Shown here one piece after another: positions 1-7,724 of a stretch of 45,987 bases of DNA. The stretch lies in NCBI GenBank assembly GCA_018267515.1, contig JAFDYJ010000036.1, forward strand, positions 1 to 45,987, in the 5' to 3' direction. Numbering within the stretch: position 1 is the first letter of the stretch; every line of letters begins with the position of its first letter. The notes under the pieces are model-generated. The model did not search any database, was not told the origin of the DNA, and saw nothing but the letters and a program-made list of their open reading frames with translations. The translations under genes were made by a program, and so were the position numbers. This DNA is from Bacteroidota bacterium (GTDB lineage Bacteria > Bacteroidota > Bacteroidia > Chitinophagales > Chitinophagaceae).

Positions 1-119
1 AGCGCCTGCCATGCTTTCACCAATTCTTCAGCATCCGCCTGCGCATAGGTAACCTGCGGAATCTTTTTATCGTTGTAGTGCTCAACGGCAATGATCAAGA
101 AATGTGTAGTTATTGCCAT
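1..119 (-). CDS. Caspase-like (peptidase C14 family) protein, N-terminal fragment cut by the window edge
   Basis: Only the first 39 codons are visible, reading leftward from ATG at 119. The peptide runs MAITTHFLIIAVEHY, then a KIPQVTYAQADAEELV stretch. This is the usual opening of caspase-fold peptidases: a hydrophobic first strand, an Asn/His-Tyr turn, then a segment rich in Ala, Asp and Glu before the first helix. The catalytic His and Cys would lie outside the window. The start is supported by a strong AGGAG at 126-130 on the opposite strand, six bases before the ATG, and by a TAnnTTTG box at 155-162. Bacterial caspase-like proteins act in regulated proteolysis, cell death or defence, but nothing here says which. 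The family call rests on a short segment, so it is moderate. Confidence 0.5.
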   Translation of the reverse strand, partial: MAITTHFLIIAVEHYNDKKIPQVTYAQADAEELVKAWQA

Positions 120-154
120 ATAATACTCCTTTGTATTTTAAGAAAAAAGGGAAG

Positions 155-162
155 CAAAGTTA
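155..162 (-). promoter_or_regulatory. Candidate -7 promoter box for the caspase-like gene
   Basis: On the minus strand this reads TAACTTTG, matching the Bacteroidota sigma-ABfr -7 consensus TAnnTTTG. It lies about 36 bases before the start codon. No good -33 TTG/TTTG sits at the usual 19-21 base distance; the nearest CAAA (plus strand 189-192) is about 26 bases away. Confidence 0.35.
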
Positions 163-497
163 CGATAAGTTGGCGGAGCGGAAGGAATCAAATCTTTTAG
201 GGAAAGCAATTGATGCCGCAGGTGTACATTATATGTATAGCAAAGGCATAGATAAGGCATGGATAGTGTATGAGATATCTCATTTTTTGGTTTAGAACTA
301 AGTAAAAAAAATCAGAGGTTTTCGCATCATTTTACTTCCAATTTTTGTAAATTCATTGGTCTGTTTAGTTCTTTAAAACGCTTGAAAAGAAGGCAATTTA
401 TTCGGTTACCGGGTAGGTTACCTGATGAAAATATTTCTTGAAATCCTTGACTGTATTGCCCCGCCGGAGGTTAACCCTTTCCCAGCGGGATCACAAA

Positions 498-526
498 AAG
501 GTCGTCATTTTAAGACGGCCTTTTTT
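498..526 (+). terminator. Intrinsic terminator without an obvious upstream gene
   Basis: AAGGTCGTC (498-506) pairs with GACGGCCTT (514-522) over nine base pairs with one G-U, around a seven-base loop, followed by a T run. A run of A before the stem would also let it work leftward. No gene on either strand reads into it within the window. Confidence 0.7.
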
Positions 527-726
527 ATGCCCTTTAAATTTTAATACATTCCGAAAACCTGAATGAATAATATAAAGACTCTATTAGCCATCCGGAAAGA
601 AAGTTTCCCGAACCGGGTATTGGACATTTAAAAGTTAAATGTACCGGGTTTATTTAAAAAGACATCCCCTGTTATAAAAACACCCTGACTCCAATACTGA
701 AGATTTTTCTAATGATTATTTTAGAG

Positions 727-734
727 TAGGTTTG
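727..734 (+). promoter_or_regulatory. Candidate -7 promoter box for the SDR gene
   Basis: TAGGTTTG matches TAnnTTTG and lies 20 bases before the ATG at 755, implying a very short leader. No clear -33 TTG is seen at the expected spacing. Confidence 0.3.
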
Positions 735-754
735 CACAGCAATAACTTTGCTGA

Positions 755-1564
755 ATGTCACCTTATTTCAAAAATAAAGTAGTGGTGGTTACCGGCGGAA
801 CCGATGGTATCGGAAAAGCGTTGGTAGAAATTTTATTGGGCATGGGAGCCAAAGTAGCTACCTGTGGACGTAATCATGATAAACTATACCATTTACAATC
901 TGCATTTGCTTCTTATCCTCTTCATACCATGGTGTGTGACGTCAGTGTCGAAAACGACTGCCGCCGTTTTATTGAAACCACCCTGAAAGCTTTTAGCCAT
1001 ATTGACATACTCATTAATAACGCAGGTATTTCTATGAGAGCCTTATTGAAAGATGCCAACCTGGAAGTTTTCAGAAAGGTGATGGACACTAATTTTTTCG
1101 GATCACTTTACTGTACTAAGTATGCTTTGCCTTCCATCATTGAAAATAAGGGTACCATTGTTGGTGTTTCATCCATTGCGGGCTATCGTGGTTTACCGGG
1201 GAGAAGTGGCTACTCAGCCAGCAAGTTTGCCTTGCAGGGATGGATGGAAGCCATTCGTACAGAGCTAATGTCTGAAAAAGTTCATGTGATGTGGGTGTGC
1301 CCGGGATTCACAACTTCCAATATCCGGAATGCAGCATTGAATGAAACCGGAAATGAGCAGGGGGAAAGCCCGATGGATGAAGGTAAAATGATGGACACAA
1401 ACGAATGTGCACAACACATTTTGAAAGCAATAAAAAATAAAAAGCGAACGCTGGTGTTGACGTTCCAGGGTAAACAAACCGTTTTCTTAAATAAATGGTT
1501 TCCTAAACTGGCGGACAAACTGGCAAGAAAATTTTTCTTTAAAAATGGAAAATTGGTGAAATAA
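755..1564 (+). CDS. Short-chain dehydrogenase/reductase (SDR) family oxidoreductase
   Basis: This is a 269-residue classical SDR, a Rossmann-fold enzyme using NAD(P)(H) to oxidise or reduce alcohol/carbonyl groups. The cofactor motif TGGTDGIG is at residues 13-20, NNAG at 88-91, and the catalytic set is Asn113, Ser140, Tyr153 and Lys157 (YSASK). The PG motif after strand 6 is at 183-184. The last 60 residues carry a lysine-rich tail with aromatic clusters that could touch the membrane, as in SDRs of the DltE/DHRS7-like type. The substrate cannot be read from the sequence. The ATG at 755 is preceded by a TAnnTTTG box, and the next gene follows after 62 bp on the same strand. Length and motifs are complete. 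Confidence 0.9.
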   Translation: MSPYFKNKVVVVTGGTDGIGKALVEILLGMGAKVATCGRNHDKLYHLQSAFASYPLHTMVCDVSVENDCRRFIETTLKAFSHIDILINNAGISMRALLKDANLEVFRKVMDTNFFGSLYCTKYALPSIIENKGTIVGVSSIAGYRGLPGRSGYSASKFALQGWMEAIRTELMSEKVHVMWVCPGFTTSNIRNAALNETGNEQGESPMDEGKMMDTNECAQHILKAIKNKKRTLVLTFQGKQTVFLNKWFPKLADKLARKFFFKNGKLVK

Positions 1565-1626
1565 AATGACTGAATTCGTTACGCTTTTTTATTCCTTATT
1601 CTGAATTCAAGAACCCGGCTAATTCA

Positions 1627-2454
1627 ATGCCTTTACTAACTCTCACATCAGACATTGGCCACAGAGACTACCTGGTAGCAGCTGTCAAGGCTCAATTTTT
1701 TAGGGAAAATCCTGAGATGAGTATAGTTGACATCTCACATAATGTTTCACCGTTCAATTTCCCTCAAACAGCTTACTTGTGTAAAAGTGCCATAAAAAAT
1801 TTCCCTGACTTTACATACCATGTCATATTGGTTAGTCTTTTTGAACGTAAGCCTAATCAGCTCTTGCTTGCCTTTCATAAGAATCATTACATACTATGCG
1901 CTGACAATGGATTGTTGACAATGATCCTGGAAGAAAAACCGGAAGCTGTGACAGGAATTCCATTAAATAGTAATGATATAAAAGATACAATACACATTGC
2001 TGCAGCTATGGCAAATTGTATCCGGCAATTAGTTTCCGGAGAGCCTCTGCAAAATATAGGAAGTCCGGATGTGGAATACATTGAAAAAAAACACCTGCAG
2101 CCTTTGCTGGGAAAAGACTGGATTGAAGGACAAATTTTATTCATTGATAACTTTGAAAATGTCATTGTAAATATTACCCGTGAGCTGTTTGAAGAACAAA
2201 GAGCCGGCAGAAAATTCCGGATTGATTTAAGGAGAGGTGATAGTATAGACAGGATAAGTGAATCCTATGCGGATGTGCCCGAAGGTGAAAGACTGGCACT
2301 TTTTAACAGTGCCGGGAACTTAGAGATTGCTATAAACAAAGGAAATGCAGCAGGACTATTAGGATTAAAAGGCTTTTCCGAAAAAACCGGGCCGGCAGCT
2401 GATGTGTTGCAACATCAACTTGCATACCAGAGAATTCGTATATATTTTGAGTAA
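1627..2454 (+). CDS. SAM hydroxide adenosyltransferase family protein (DUF62), divergent
   Basis: This 275-residue protein belongs to the family that includes SAM-dependent chlorinase/fluorinase and SAM hydrolase, which split S-adenosylmethionine using a halide or hydroxide. The opening TLTSDIGHRDY (residues 5-15) matches the family's TTDFG..YVG start, VDISHNV follows at 34-40, ADNGLL is at 92-97, and the C-terminal barrel motif appears as IDNFENVIVNI near 173-183. The region where canonical members have VVDPGVG reads VILVSLFERK, and the TFHGRD-type segment reads NSNDIKDT. The usual Asp-Arg-His triad is therefore not evident, and SAM hydrolysis should not be assumed. My recollection is that Bacteroidota homologues diverge here as a group. 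Confidence 0.8.
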   Translation: MPLLTLTSDIGHRDYLVAAVKAQFFRENPEMSIVDISHNVSPFNFPQTAYLCKSAIKNFPDFTYHVILVSLFERKPNQLLLAFHKNHYILCADNGLLTMILEEKPEAVTGIPLNSNDIKDTIHIAAAMANCIRQLVSGEPLQNIGSPDVEYIEKKHLQPLLGKDWIEGQILFIDNFENVIVNITRELFEEQRAGRKFRIDLRRGDSIDRISESYADVPEGERLALFNSAGNLEIAINKGNAAGLLGLKGFSEKTGPAADVLQHQLAYQRIRIYFE

Positions 2455-2532
2455 TCAAAGACACATATACGGATATTAGAATTTATTAACGAAAGACTGT
2501 TCACCGGAAACGGTCTATGAACCGAATATTCC

Positions 2533-2540
2533 TATTTTTG
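2533..2540 (+). promoter_or_regulatory. Candidate -7 promoter box for the DUF2723 glycosyltransferase
   Basis: TATTTTTG matches TAnnTTTG and is followed by C, as often seen. It lies 37 bases before the ATG at 2578, so the palindrome at 2545-2562 would lie in the leader. No clear -33 box was found. Confidence 0.4.
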
Positions 2541-2544
2541 CCCA

Positions 2545-2562
2545 TCCCGAAAACTTTCGGGA
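2545..2562. repeat. 18-bp palindrome in the leader of the DUF2723 gene
   Basis: TCCCGAAA is followed by two bases and TTTCGGGA, a perfect 8-bp inverted repeat. There is no T run after it and it precedes a start codon, so it is not a terminator. Similar short palindromes occur at 7691-7704 and 28590-28608. Confidence 0.6.
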
Positions 2563-2577
2563 CAAAATCAACACTTT

Positions 2578-5500
2578 ATGAGCTTTAAAAAAGTAAACAA
2601 CATTACCGGATGGTCGGTATTTATTATTGCTTTTCTTACCTACTATCTTACCCGGGAAGCCAGGGGAAGTTACTGGGACTGTGGTGAGTTTATATCCTGT
2701 GCATACAAGCAGCAATTGCCCCATCCGCCGGGGGCTCCATTATTTGTATTGCTGGGCCGGTTTTTTATCGTTTTAATTGGCAATAGTCCTCTCCGTGCTG
2801 CTAATGCTGTAAACACTATGAATGCATTAGCAAGTGCCGCTACAATACTTTTTCTGTTTTGGACAATTACTCACTTTGCCCGCAAGCTCTTAGTTAAAAC
2901 CGGGGAAACAATCAACGGCCAGCACATATTCACATCAATGGGTGCCGGAATTATTGGTGGACTGGCTTATACTTTTACTGATTCTTTCTGGTACAGCTCG
3001 GGTGAAGGCGAGGTTTACGCTTTATCTTCATTCTTTACAGCATTAGTCTTTTGGGCCATGCTGAAATGGGAACATGCCGATGAAAAAGCCGGCAATGATA
3101 TGCAGGCAAAAGCAAAAGCTGACCGTTGGATTATATTTTTATTTTTTATGCTGGGCTTAGCCATAGGTGTTCACCTGTTAGGTTTACTTTCTATCCCGGC
3201 AATAATCATGATTTACTATTACCGCCGTTATAAGCCCACTATCAAGGGAGCCATAACCGCATTTGTAATTGGATGTCTTGTTACCGGCATTGTACAGGTA
3301 GGGGTCATTCAATACTCCATGAAATCTGCCGGTTTGTTTGACATATTCTTTGTAAACTCTTTACACCTCCCCTTCTTTTCCGGGTTTACTTTTTATTTTA
3401 TCGCACTGGCAGCAGTAGTTGTCTGGGGTCTTCGCTTTACTGAAAAAAGTTTTACAAGAACAAAATTGATGACATGGTTTATAATCTTCCTGGCTTTGTT
3501 CACCTTACCTTTTTTTACAACAACAGGATCGGTAGCCGGGCAAGTAATTAAATTTCTTTTAATCGCCGGCATTGGTATTGCAGCAGGATATTATCTCAAG
3601 CCCAGCGCATTAAAAATCATGAAGCTTTCGCTATGGTGTTTTGCATTCACCACATTAGGATATTTCATGTACTTCACTGCTTTAATCCGCTCCAATGCAA
3701 ATCCATCCATTGACATGAACAATGTGGACAATCCCATTAACCTTGTTTATTATTTAAGTCGTGAACAATATGGCAGCGCTCCATTGGTTTACGGTCCGCA
3801 TTTCCTGGCCGAAGTCAATTACGATCCGGAAACAGGAAGCCCTTATAAAGATGGCGAAATGCAATATGTAAAAGGGAAAAATCAATATGAAAAAATCGGA
3901 CGGGAACAAATTGTTCAATATAAGAGCGAGGACAAACAATTATTCCCGAGAGTTTGGGATCCGAGTAATGATCAAAGTCATTTTGATTTTTATATCAATT
4001 GGCTCCAGTTAAATAATATTACAGCCAATGAGCTTTCTATTGTTACCGGCGTCTCAGAAAATATGGTGCAGACTCAAAACCAAGCCGGAAAGACCCAGAA
4101 CTTCAATATTGATGATGGCTATTCTATTCGTGTTCGGCAGGGACAAGTTATAAACCCGGGAGAATTTATTGCGATTAAAAAACCATCCCTTGGTGATAAC
4201 ATGAACTGGTTCTTCACCTACCAGATGGGATTAATGTACTGGCGATATTTTATGTGGAATTTTGCCGGTAAGCAGAACGACATACAAGGATTAGGTAATG
4301 CAAGAGACGGAAACTGGGTTAGCGGCATCCCCCTGATAGATAACCGGAGACTGGGAGATCAAAATGAACTTCCTGATACACTAAAAAACAATAAGGCTCA
4401 TAACAAACTATATATGCTGCCTTTCCTGCTGGGTATTTTGGGTTGTGTTTATCAATACCTGAGAAATAAAAAAGATTGGATTGTTACATTTCTTTTATTC
4501 TTTTTCACCGGAATTGCCATTGTGTTATACCTGAATCAGCCCGGTAATCAGCCTCGGGAACGGGACTACGCTTATGCAGCTTCTTTTTATGCATTTGCAA
4601 TCTGGATTGGACTGGCTGTAGTTGCATTATTCCGTTTAGCCAGCGAAAAAGAAGATAAAAAAACTTTTCAAAACACATTGCTTTATGGCAGCATTCTTAC
4701 TTTTCTCATCACATTAATGAGTTGTCTGCCTACTCCATCAGGCGGAGATGCACTGATGACATCTCTAATGGTAACAGCTTTATATGCCATTCTTGTAACC
4801 GTTCTCCCCCGTTTGTTACATGTAATTTCTTCCAAAGGGAAAAATCACAGAGTTTTAAATTTAGCTACCACCGGACTTTGCCTCATTGTCCCGATTATCA
4901 TGGGACAACAGGAATGGGATGATCATAACCGGAGCACAAAGACATTGCCGCCCGATATGGCAAGAGACTATTTAGAAAGCTGTGCCCCGAATGCAATACT
5001 TTTCACATTTGGCGATAATGACACCTACCCCCTCTGGTATGCACAGGAAGTGGAAGGCGTTCGTCCCGATATCCGTATTATCAATAACAGCTTATTAGGT
5101 ATTGACTGGTATATTAATCAACTCCGGTATAAAGTAAATAATGCGGATTCGGTAGATGTAATCTGGAGCCCGGAGCAAATAGAAGGACATAACCGTGAGA
5201 TCATGTACTATCAACCAGATACTAAAAACACCAATATCTCACAGGACGTTTATTATTCACTCTATGATGTTATGAAAAATGTTTTGGGTAAGCCAACAAT
5301 TGATCCTGAGACAGGAAGAGATAAAGGGCCGGAAACATTTCCAGTTAAAAAATTCAGTGTTCCTGTTGATACTTCTTTTGTTCGAAGCAATGGAACTGTT
5401 AACCCCGGAGATACGGTTCTTAGTCAAATTCGATTTGAAGTTGGCAGGAGATCTTTACAACGTAATGACCTGATGATTTTGAATATCATTGCTGCCAATA

Positions 5501-6246
5501 ACTGGAAACGACCTATCTATTTCAGTATGCCCTATGCAAGTTCGGGTTTGGGGCTTGATGAATATTTGAGAAAAGATGGAATGTCTTACCGCTTAGTTCC
5601 TGTCAAATCAAGCAATCCCGGGAATAATTGGATAATTCGTACACAGGCCAGAGCCAATAACCTGGATTTTGAAAAGGATAACCTGATGAACAAGTTTGTC
5701 TTTGCAAGTCCTAAAGGCACTTATTTTGATGAAGAGAATCGCCGTCATGTACTGGAAATACGCAGTGTTTATGCAGAAACAGCTGGTAACCTGGCTGATC
5801 TCGGAAGAAAAGAAGAAGCCAGGCAAATTTTGCATCGGGCTGATAGTTTAATGGGTACACAGATTATGCCTTACGCAATGACTGAAAGAGGAAATGAATT
5901 TCATGATGTTGTAGGCATGGTGTTCCTGGAAGCATGCTATAAAGCCGGTGATACAGTCCTGGCTAAAAAAGTAAAAGACGAACTGAGAAAAGATATGACG
6001 CAGGAAAAGAACTATTATGACTATTTAAGAAACAACAGGCCGGATCTGTTTGCACAATTCGATGGCCGGAATGGTGATGCTGCAAATATGGAATCCCTGA
6101 TTCAGCTATTGGATATGCTGGAACAGAAGTACGATCTGCAAGCATTCTTAAAAACTAACCCGCCCGCCTTACCTGTTGATTCTTTAAATATTTTATCAAA
6201 ACCTAATGATAGTCTTAACCGGAAAGACAGTTCAAAAGGAAAATAG
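2578..6246 (+). CDS. DUF2723 membrane glycosyltransferase (GT117-type, protein O-mannosyltransferase-like)
   Basis: This is a 1222-residue integral membrane protein. The N-terminus has a first membrane segment, then the DUF2723 signature: WDCGEF around residues 33-38, with Asp34 and Glu37, and LPHPPGAPLF at 47-56. This layout resembles GT-C glycosyltransferases, with an acidic pair in the first periplasmic loop and a lipid-linked donor. About a dozen further hydrophobic segments follow up to roughly residue 780, including a PGNQPRERDYAYA loop near 655. After that comes a soluble C-terminal region of about 430 residues with a FGDNDTYPLWY motif near 817. In Bacteroidota this family is linked to protein O-glycosylation of exported proteins; the exact acceptor is inferred. 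It ends at an intrinsic terminator. Confidence 0.85.
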   Translation: MSFKKVNNITGWSVFIIAFLTYYLTREARGSYWDCGEFISCAYKQQLPHPPGAPLFVLLGRFFIVLIGNSPLRAANAVNTMNALASAATILFLFWTITHFARKLLVKTGETINGQHIFTSMGAGIIGGLAYTFTDSFWYSSGEGEVYALSSFFTALVFWAMLKWEHADEKAGNDMQAKAKADRWIIFLFFMLGLAIGVHLLGLLSIPAIIMIYYYRRYKPTIKGAITAFVIGCLVTGIVQVGVIQYSMKSAGLFDIFFVNSLHLPFFSGFTFYFIALAAVVVWGLRFTEKSFTRTKLMTWFIIFLALFTLPFFTTTGSVAGQVIKFLLIAGIGIAAGYYLKPSALKIMKLSLWCFAFTTLGYFMYFTALIRSNANPSIDMNNVDNPINLVYYLSREQYGSAPLVYGPHFLAEVNYDPETGSPYKDGEMQYVKGKNQYEKIGREQIVQYKSEDKQLFPRVWDPSNDQSHFDFYINWLQLNNITANELSIVTGVSENMVQTQNQAGKTQNFNIDDGYSIRVRQGQVINPGEFIAIKKPSLGDNMNWFFTYQMGLMYWRYFMWNFAGKQNDIQGLGNARDGNWVSGIPLIDNRRLGDQNELPDTLKNNKAHNKLYMLPFLLGILGCVYQYLRNKKDWIVTFLLFFFTGIAIVLYLNQPGNQPRERDYAYAASFYAFAIWIGLAVVALFRLASEKEDKKTFQNTLLYGSILTFLITLMSCLPTPSGGDALMTSLMVTALYAILVTVLPRLLHVISSKGKNHRVLNLATTGLCLIVPIIMGQQEWDDHNRSTKTLPPDMARDYLESCAPNAILFTFGDNDTYPLWYAQEVEGVRPDIRIINNSLLGIDWYINQLRYKVNNADSVDVIWSPEQIEGHNREIMYYQPDTKNTNISQDVYYSLYDVMKNVLGKPTIDPETGRDKGPETFPVKKFSVPVDTSFVRSNGTVNPGDTVLSQIRFEVGRRSLQRNDLMILNIIAANNWKRPIYFSMPYASSGLGLDEYLRKDGMSYRLVPVKSSNPGNNWIIRTQARANNLDFEKDNLMNKFVFASPKGTYFDEENRRHVLEIRSVYAETAGNLADLGRKEEARQILHRADSLMGTQIMPYAMTERGNEFHDVVGMVFLEACYKAGDTVLAKKVKDELRKDMTQEKNYYDYLRNNRPDLFAQFDGRNGDAANMESLIQLLDMLEQKYDLQAFLKTNPPALPVDSLNILSKPNDSLNRKDSSKGK

Positions 6247-6269
6247 ATCATGTAAAGTAATTTTTTTGA

Positions 6270-6293
6270 AAGCCCCTTAATTGGGGCTTTTTT
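6270..6293 (+). terminator. Intrinsic terminator after the DUF2723 gene
   Basis: AGCCCC (6271-6276) pairs with GGGGCT (6283-6288) around a six-base AT loop, followed by a run of T. It lies 24 bases after the stop codon. The remaining ~195 bp to the next ATG shows nothing recognisable. Confidence 0.85.
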
Positions 6294-6487
6294 GTAACAT
6301 ATGATGAATCCAAAACGGGTGAATTATAAAATTCTGCAATTGTTCTGACTAAAATACCTTCCACCGTTATACCTGATAAAATAGTATACACTTGTAGAGG
6401 AATGGTATAAGTTGGTGTTAATTGCTGAGTCTCGCCGGGCTTTTTATTGTAAATTGCAAGTACAAAGTTTAATCCGAAAAAAATATC

Positions 6488-7585
6488 ATGAGAGGTTATC
6501 ATTTTTCAAAATTTGATTCCCGAAGCAAAGGTAAATGCAAGTTTGACCAACTTTTGGATATTTTCCTGCAGCTCCTGACTTATACCAGCGGTGACGTGGC
6601 AGAAGCATTAGCCTGGATAAATGAACTGGATAAAAAATATGAATTAACTGATGACGAGTATGGCATTGGTGATTTTATAGATGAATTAAAAGAAAAAGGT
6701 TATATAACAGAAGACAATCAGCAGGGTAAAATAAAGATCACTCCCAGGACAGAACAAGGCATCAGGAAAAGAAGCCTGGAAGAAATATTTGGAAAACTGA
6801 AGAAAACAAAAAAAGGAGATCATCGTAGTTTCAAACCGGGACTGGGTGATGAAGTGAATCCTGAAACAAGGCCATTCCGCTTTGGCGACATGCTGGAACA
6901 AATTGATTTTACAGAATCAATTCGAAACGCACAGATCAATCACGGTGTAGAGATGTTCAATATCCAGGAAGATGATTTGTCTATCCGGGAGACAGATTTT
7001 AAATCCCAAACTTCCACGGTCTTAATGATTGATATATCACACTCCATGATTCTTTATGGAGAAGATCGCATAACTCCGGCAAAGAAAGTGGCAATGGCAT
7101 TGAGTGAACTGATCACCACAAAATATCCAAAAGATACATTGGATATTGTTGTTTTTGGAAATGATGCCTGGACGGTTGAGATCAAAGATCTCCCTTACCT
7201 TCAGGTGGGCCCTTATCATACCAATACAGTTGCCGGCTTAGAACTGGCAATGGACATTTTAAGAAGGAGAAAAAATCCAAACAAGCAAATATTCATGATT
7301 ACAGACGGGAAGCCGACTTGCCTGAAAATAGGTAAGCGATATTACAAAAATGCGTTCGGGTTAGACCGGAAAGTGGTAAGCCGTTGCATGAACCTGGCCG
7401 CACAATGTAAAAAGCTGAAAATTCCGATTACAACTTTTATGATTGCAACGGACCCTTACCTGCAGCGTTTTGTTCAGGAGTTTACCGAAACGAATAATGG
7501 GAAAGCCTTTTTTGCATCATTGGATAAACTCGGCGCTTTTATTTTTAAAGATTTTGAAAATGGAAAACGAAAAACAGTCTATTAA
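6488..7585 (+). CDS. VWA domain protein partnered with an AAA+ ATPase
   Basis: This 365-residue soluble protein has a C-terminal von Willebrand A domain (about residues 175-345) with a complete MIDAS metal site: DISHS gives Asp182, Ser184 and Ser186, a Thr near 245-247, and ITDGKP with Asp273. The first ~110 residues are helical and charged, and a linker of about 60 residues joins the two parts. No signal peptide or membrane segment is seen, so it acts in the cytoplasm. The next gene encodes a chelatase/MoxR-like AAA+ ATPase. VWA plus MoxR-type pairs act together as metal-insertion or protein-remodelling machines, with the VWA protein contacting the client. The 139-bp gap between them holds a short palindrome. 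The client is unknown. Confidence 0.85.
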   Translation: MRGYHFSKFDSRSKGKCKFDQLLDIFLQLLTYTSGDVAEALAWINELDKKYELTDDEYGIGDFIDELKEKGYITEDNQQGKIKITPRTEQGIRKRSLEEIFGKLKKTKKGDHRSFKPGLGDEVNPETRPFRFGDMLEQIDFTESIRNAQINHGVEMFNIQEDDLSIRETDFKSQTSTVLMIDISHSMILYGEDRITPAKKVAMALSELITTKYPKDTLDIVVFGNDAWTVEIKDLPYLQVGPYHTNTVAGLELAMDILRRRKNPNKQIFMITDGKPTCLKIGKRYYKNAFGLDRKVVSRCMNLAAQCKKLKIPITTFMIATDPYLQRFVQEFTETNNGKAFFASLDKLGAFIFKDFENGKRKTVY

Positions 7586-7690
7586 ACCCACTGTCCTATA
7601 AAGAGGGATTTAGATTTAAGATTTAATATAAATGAATAAAAATGAAAACGAATTCAATTTTCCTTGTTGAACCATTTACTGAATTTTGAT

Positions 7691-7704
7691 CCGATAGTTA
7701 TCGG
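7691..7704. repeat. 14-bp palindrome before the AAA+ ATPase start
   Basis: CCGATA and TATCGG flank a two-base centre, 21 bases before the ATG at 7725. It has no T tail, so it is not a terminator. It is analogous in size and position to the palindrome at 2545-2562. Confidence 0.5.
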
Positions 7705-7724
7705 GCTTTGAATTTTAAACTATT

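Larger units (their letters stand above)
120..754. other. 635-bp stretch with no convincing gene; possible small RNA region
   Basis: No open frame here looks like a protein family. Visible features are a GGTTACC direct repeat (404-410 and 416-422), a short CCCGC/GCGGG stem at 460-489, and a strong intrinsic terminator at 498-526. No rightward gene lies upstream of that terminator, so it may end a small RNA or be what remains of a lost gene or tRNA. The rest, 527-754, is AT-rich leader of the SDR gene. Confidence 0.4.

Noticed and set aside
113..295. A 60-codon rightward open frame at the left end
   Set aside because: It overlaps the start of the caspase-like gene on the other strand, has no family-like sequence and lies over that gene's promoter.
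460..489. Remnant of a tRNA before the orphan terminator
   Set aside because: The CCCGC/GCGGG pair is suggestive of an acceptor stem, but no anticodon or T arm with the invariant bases could be laid out.
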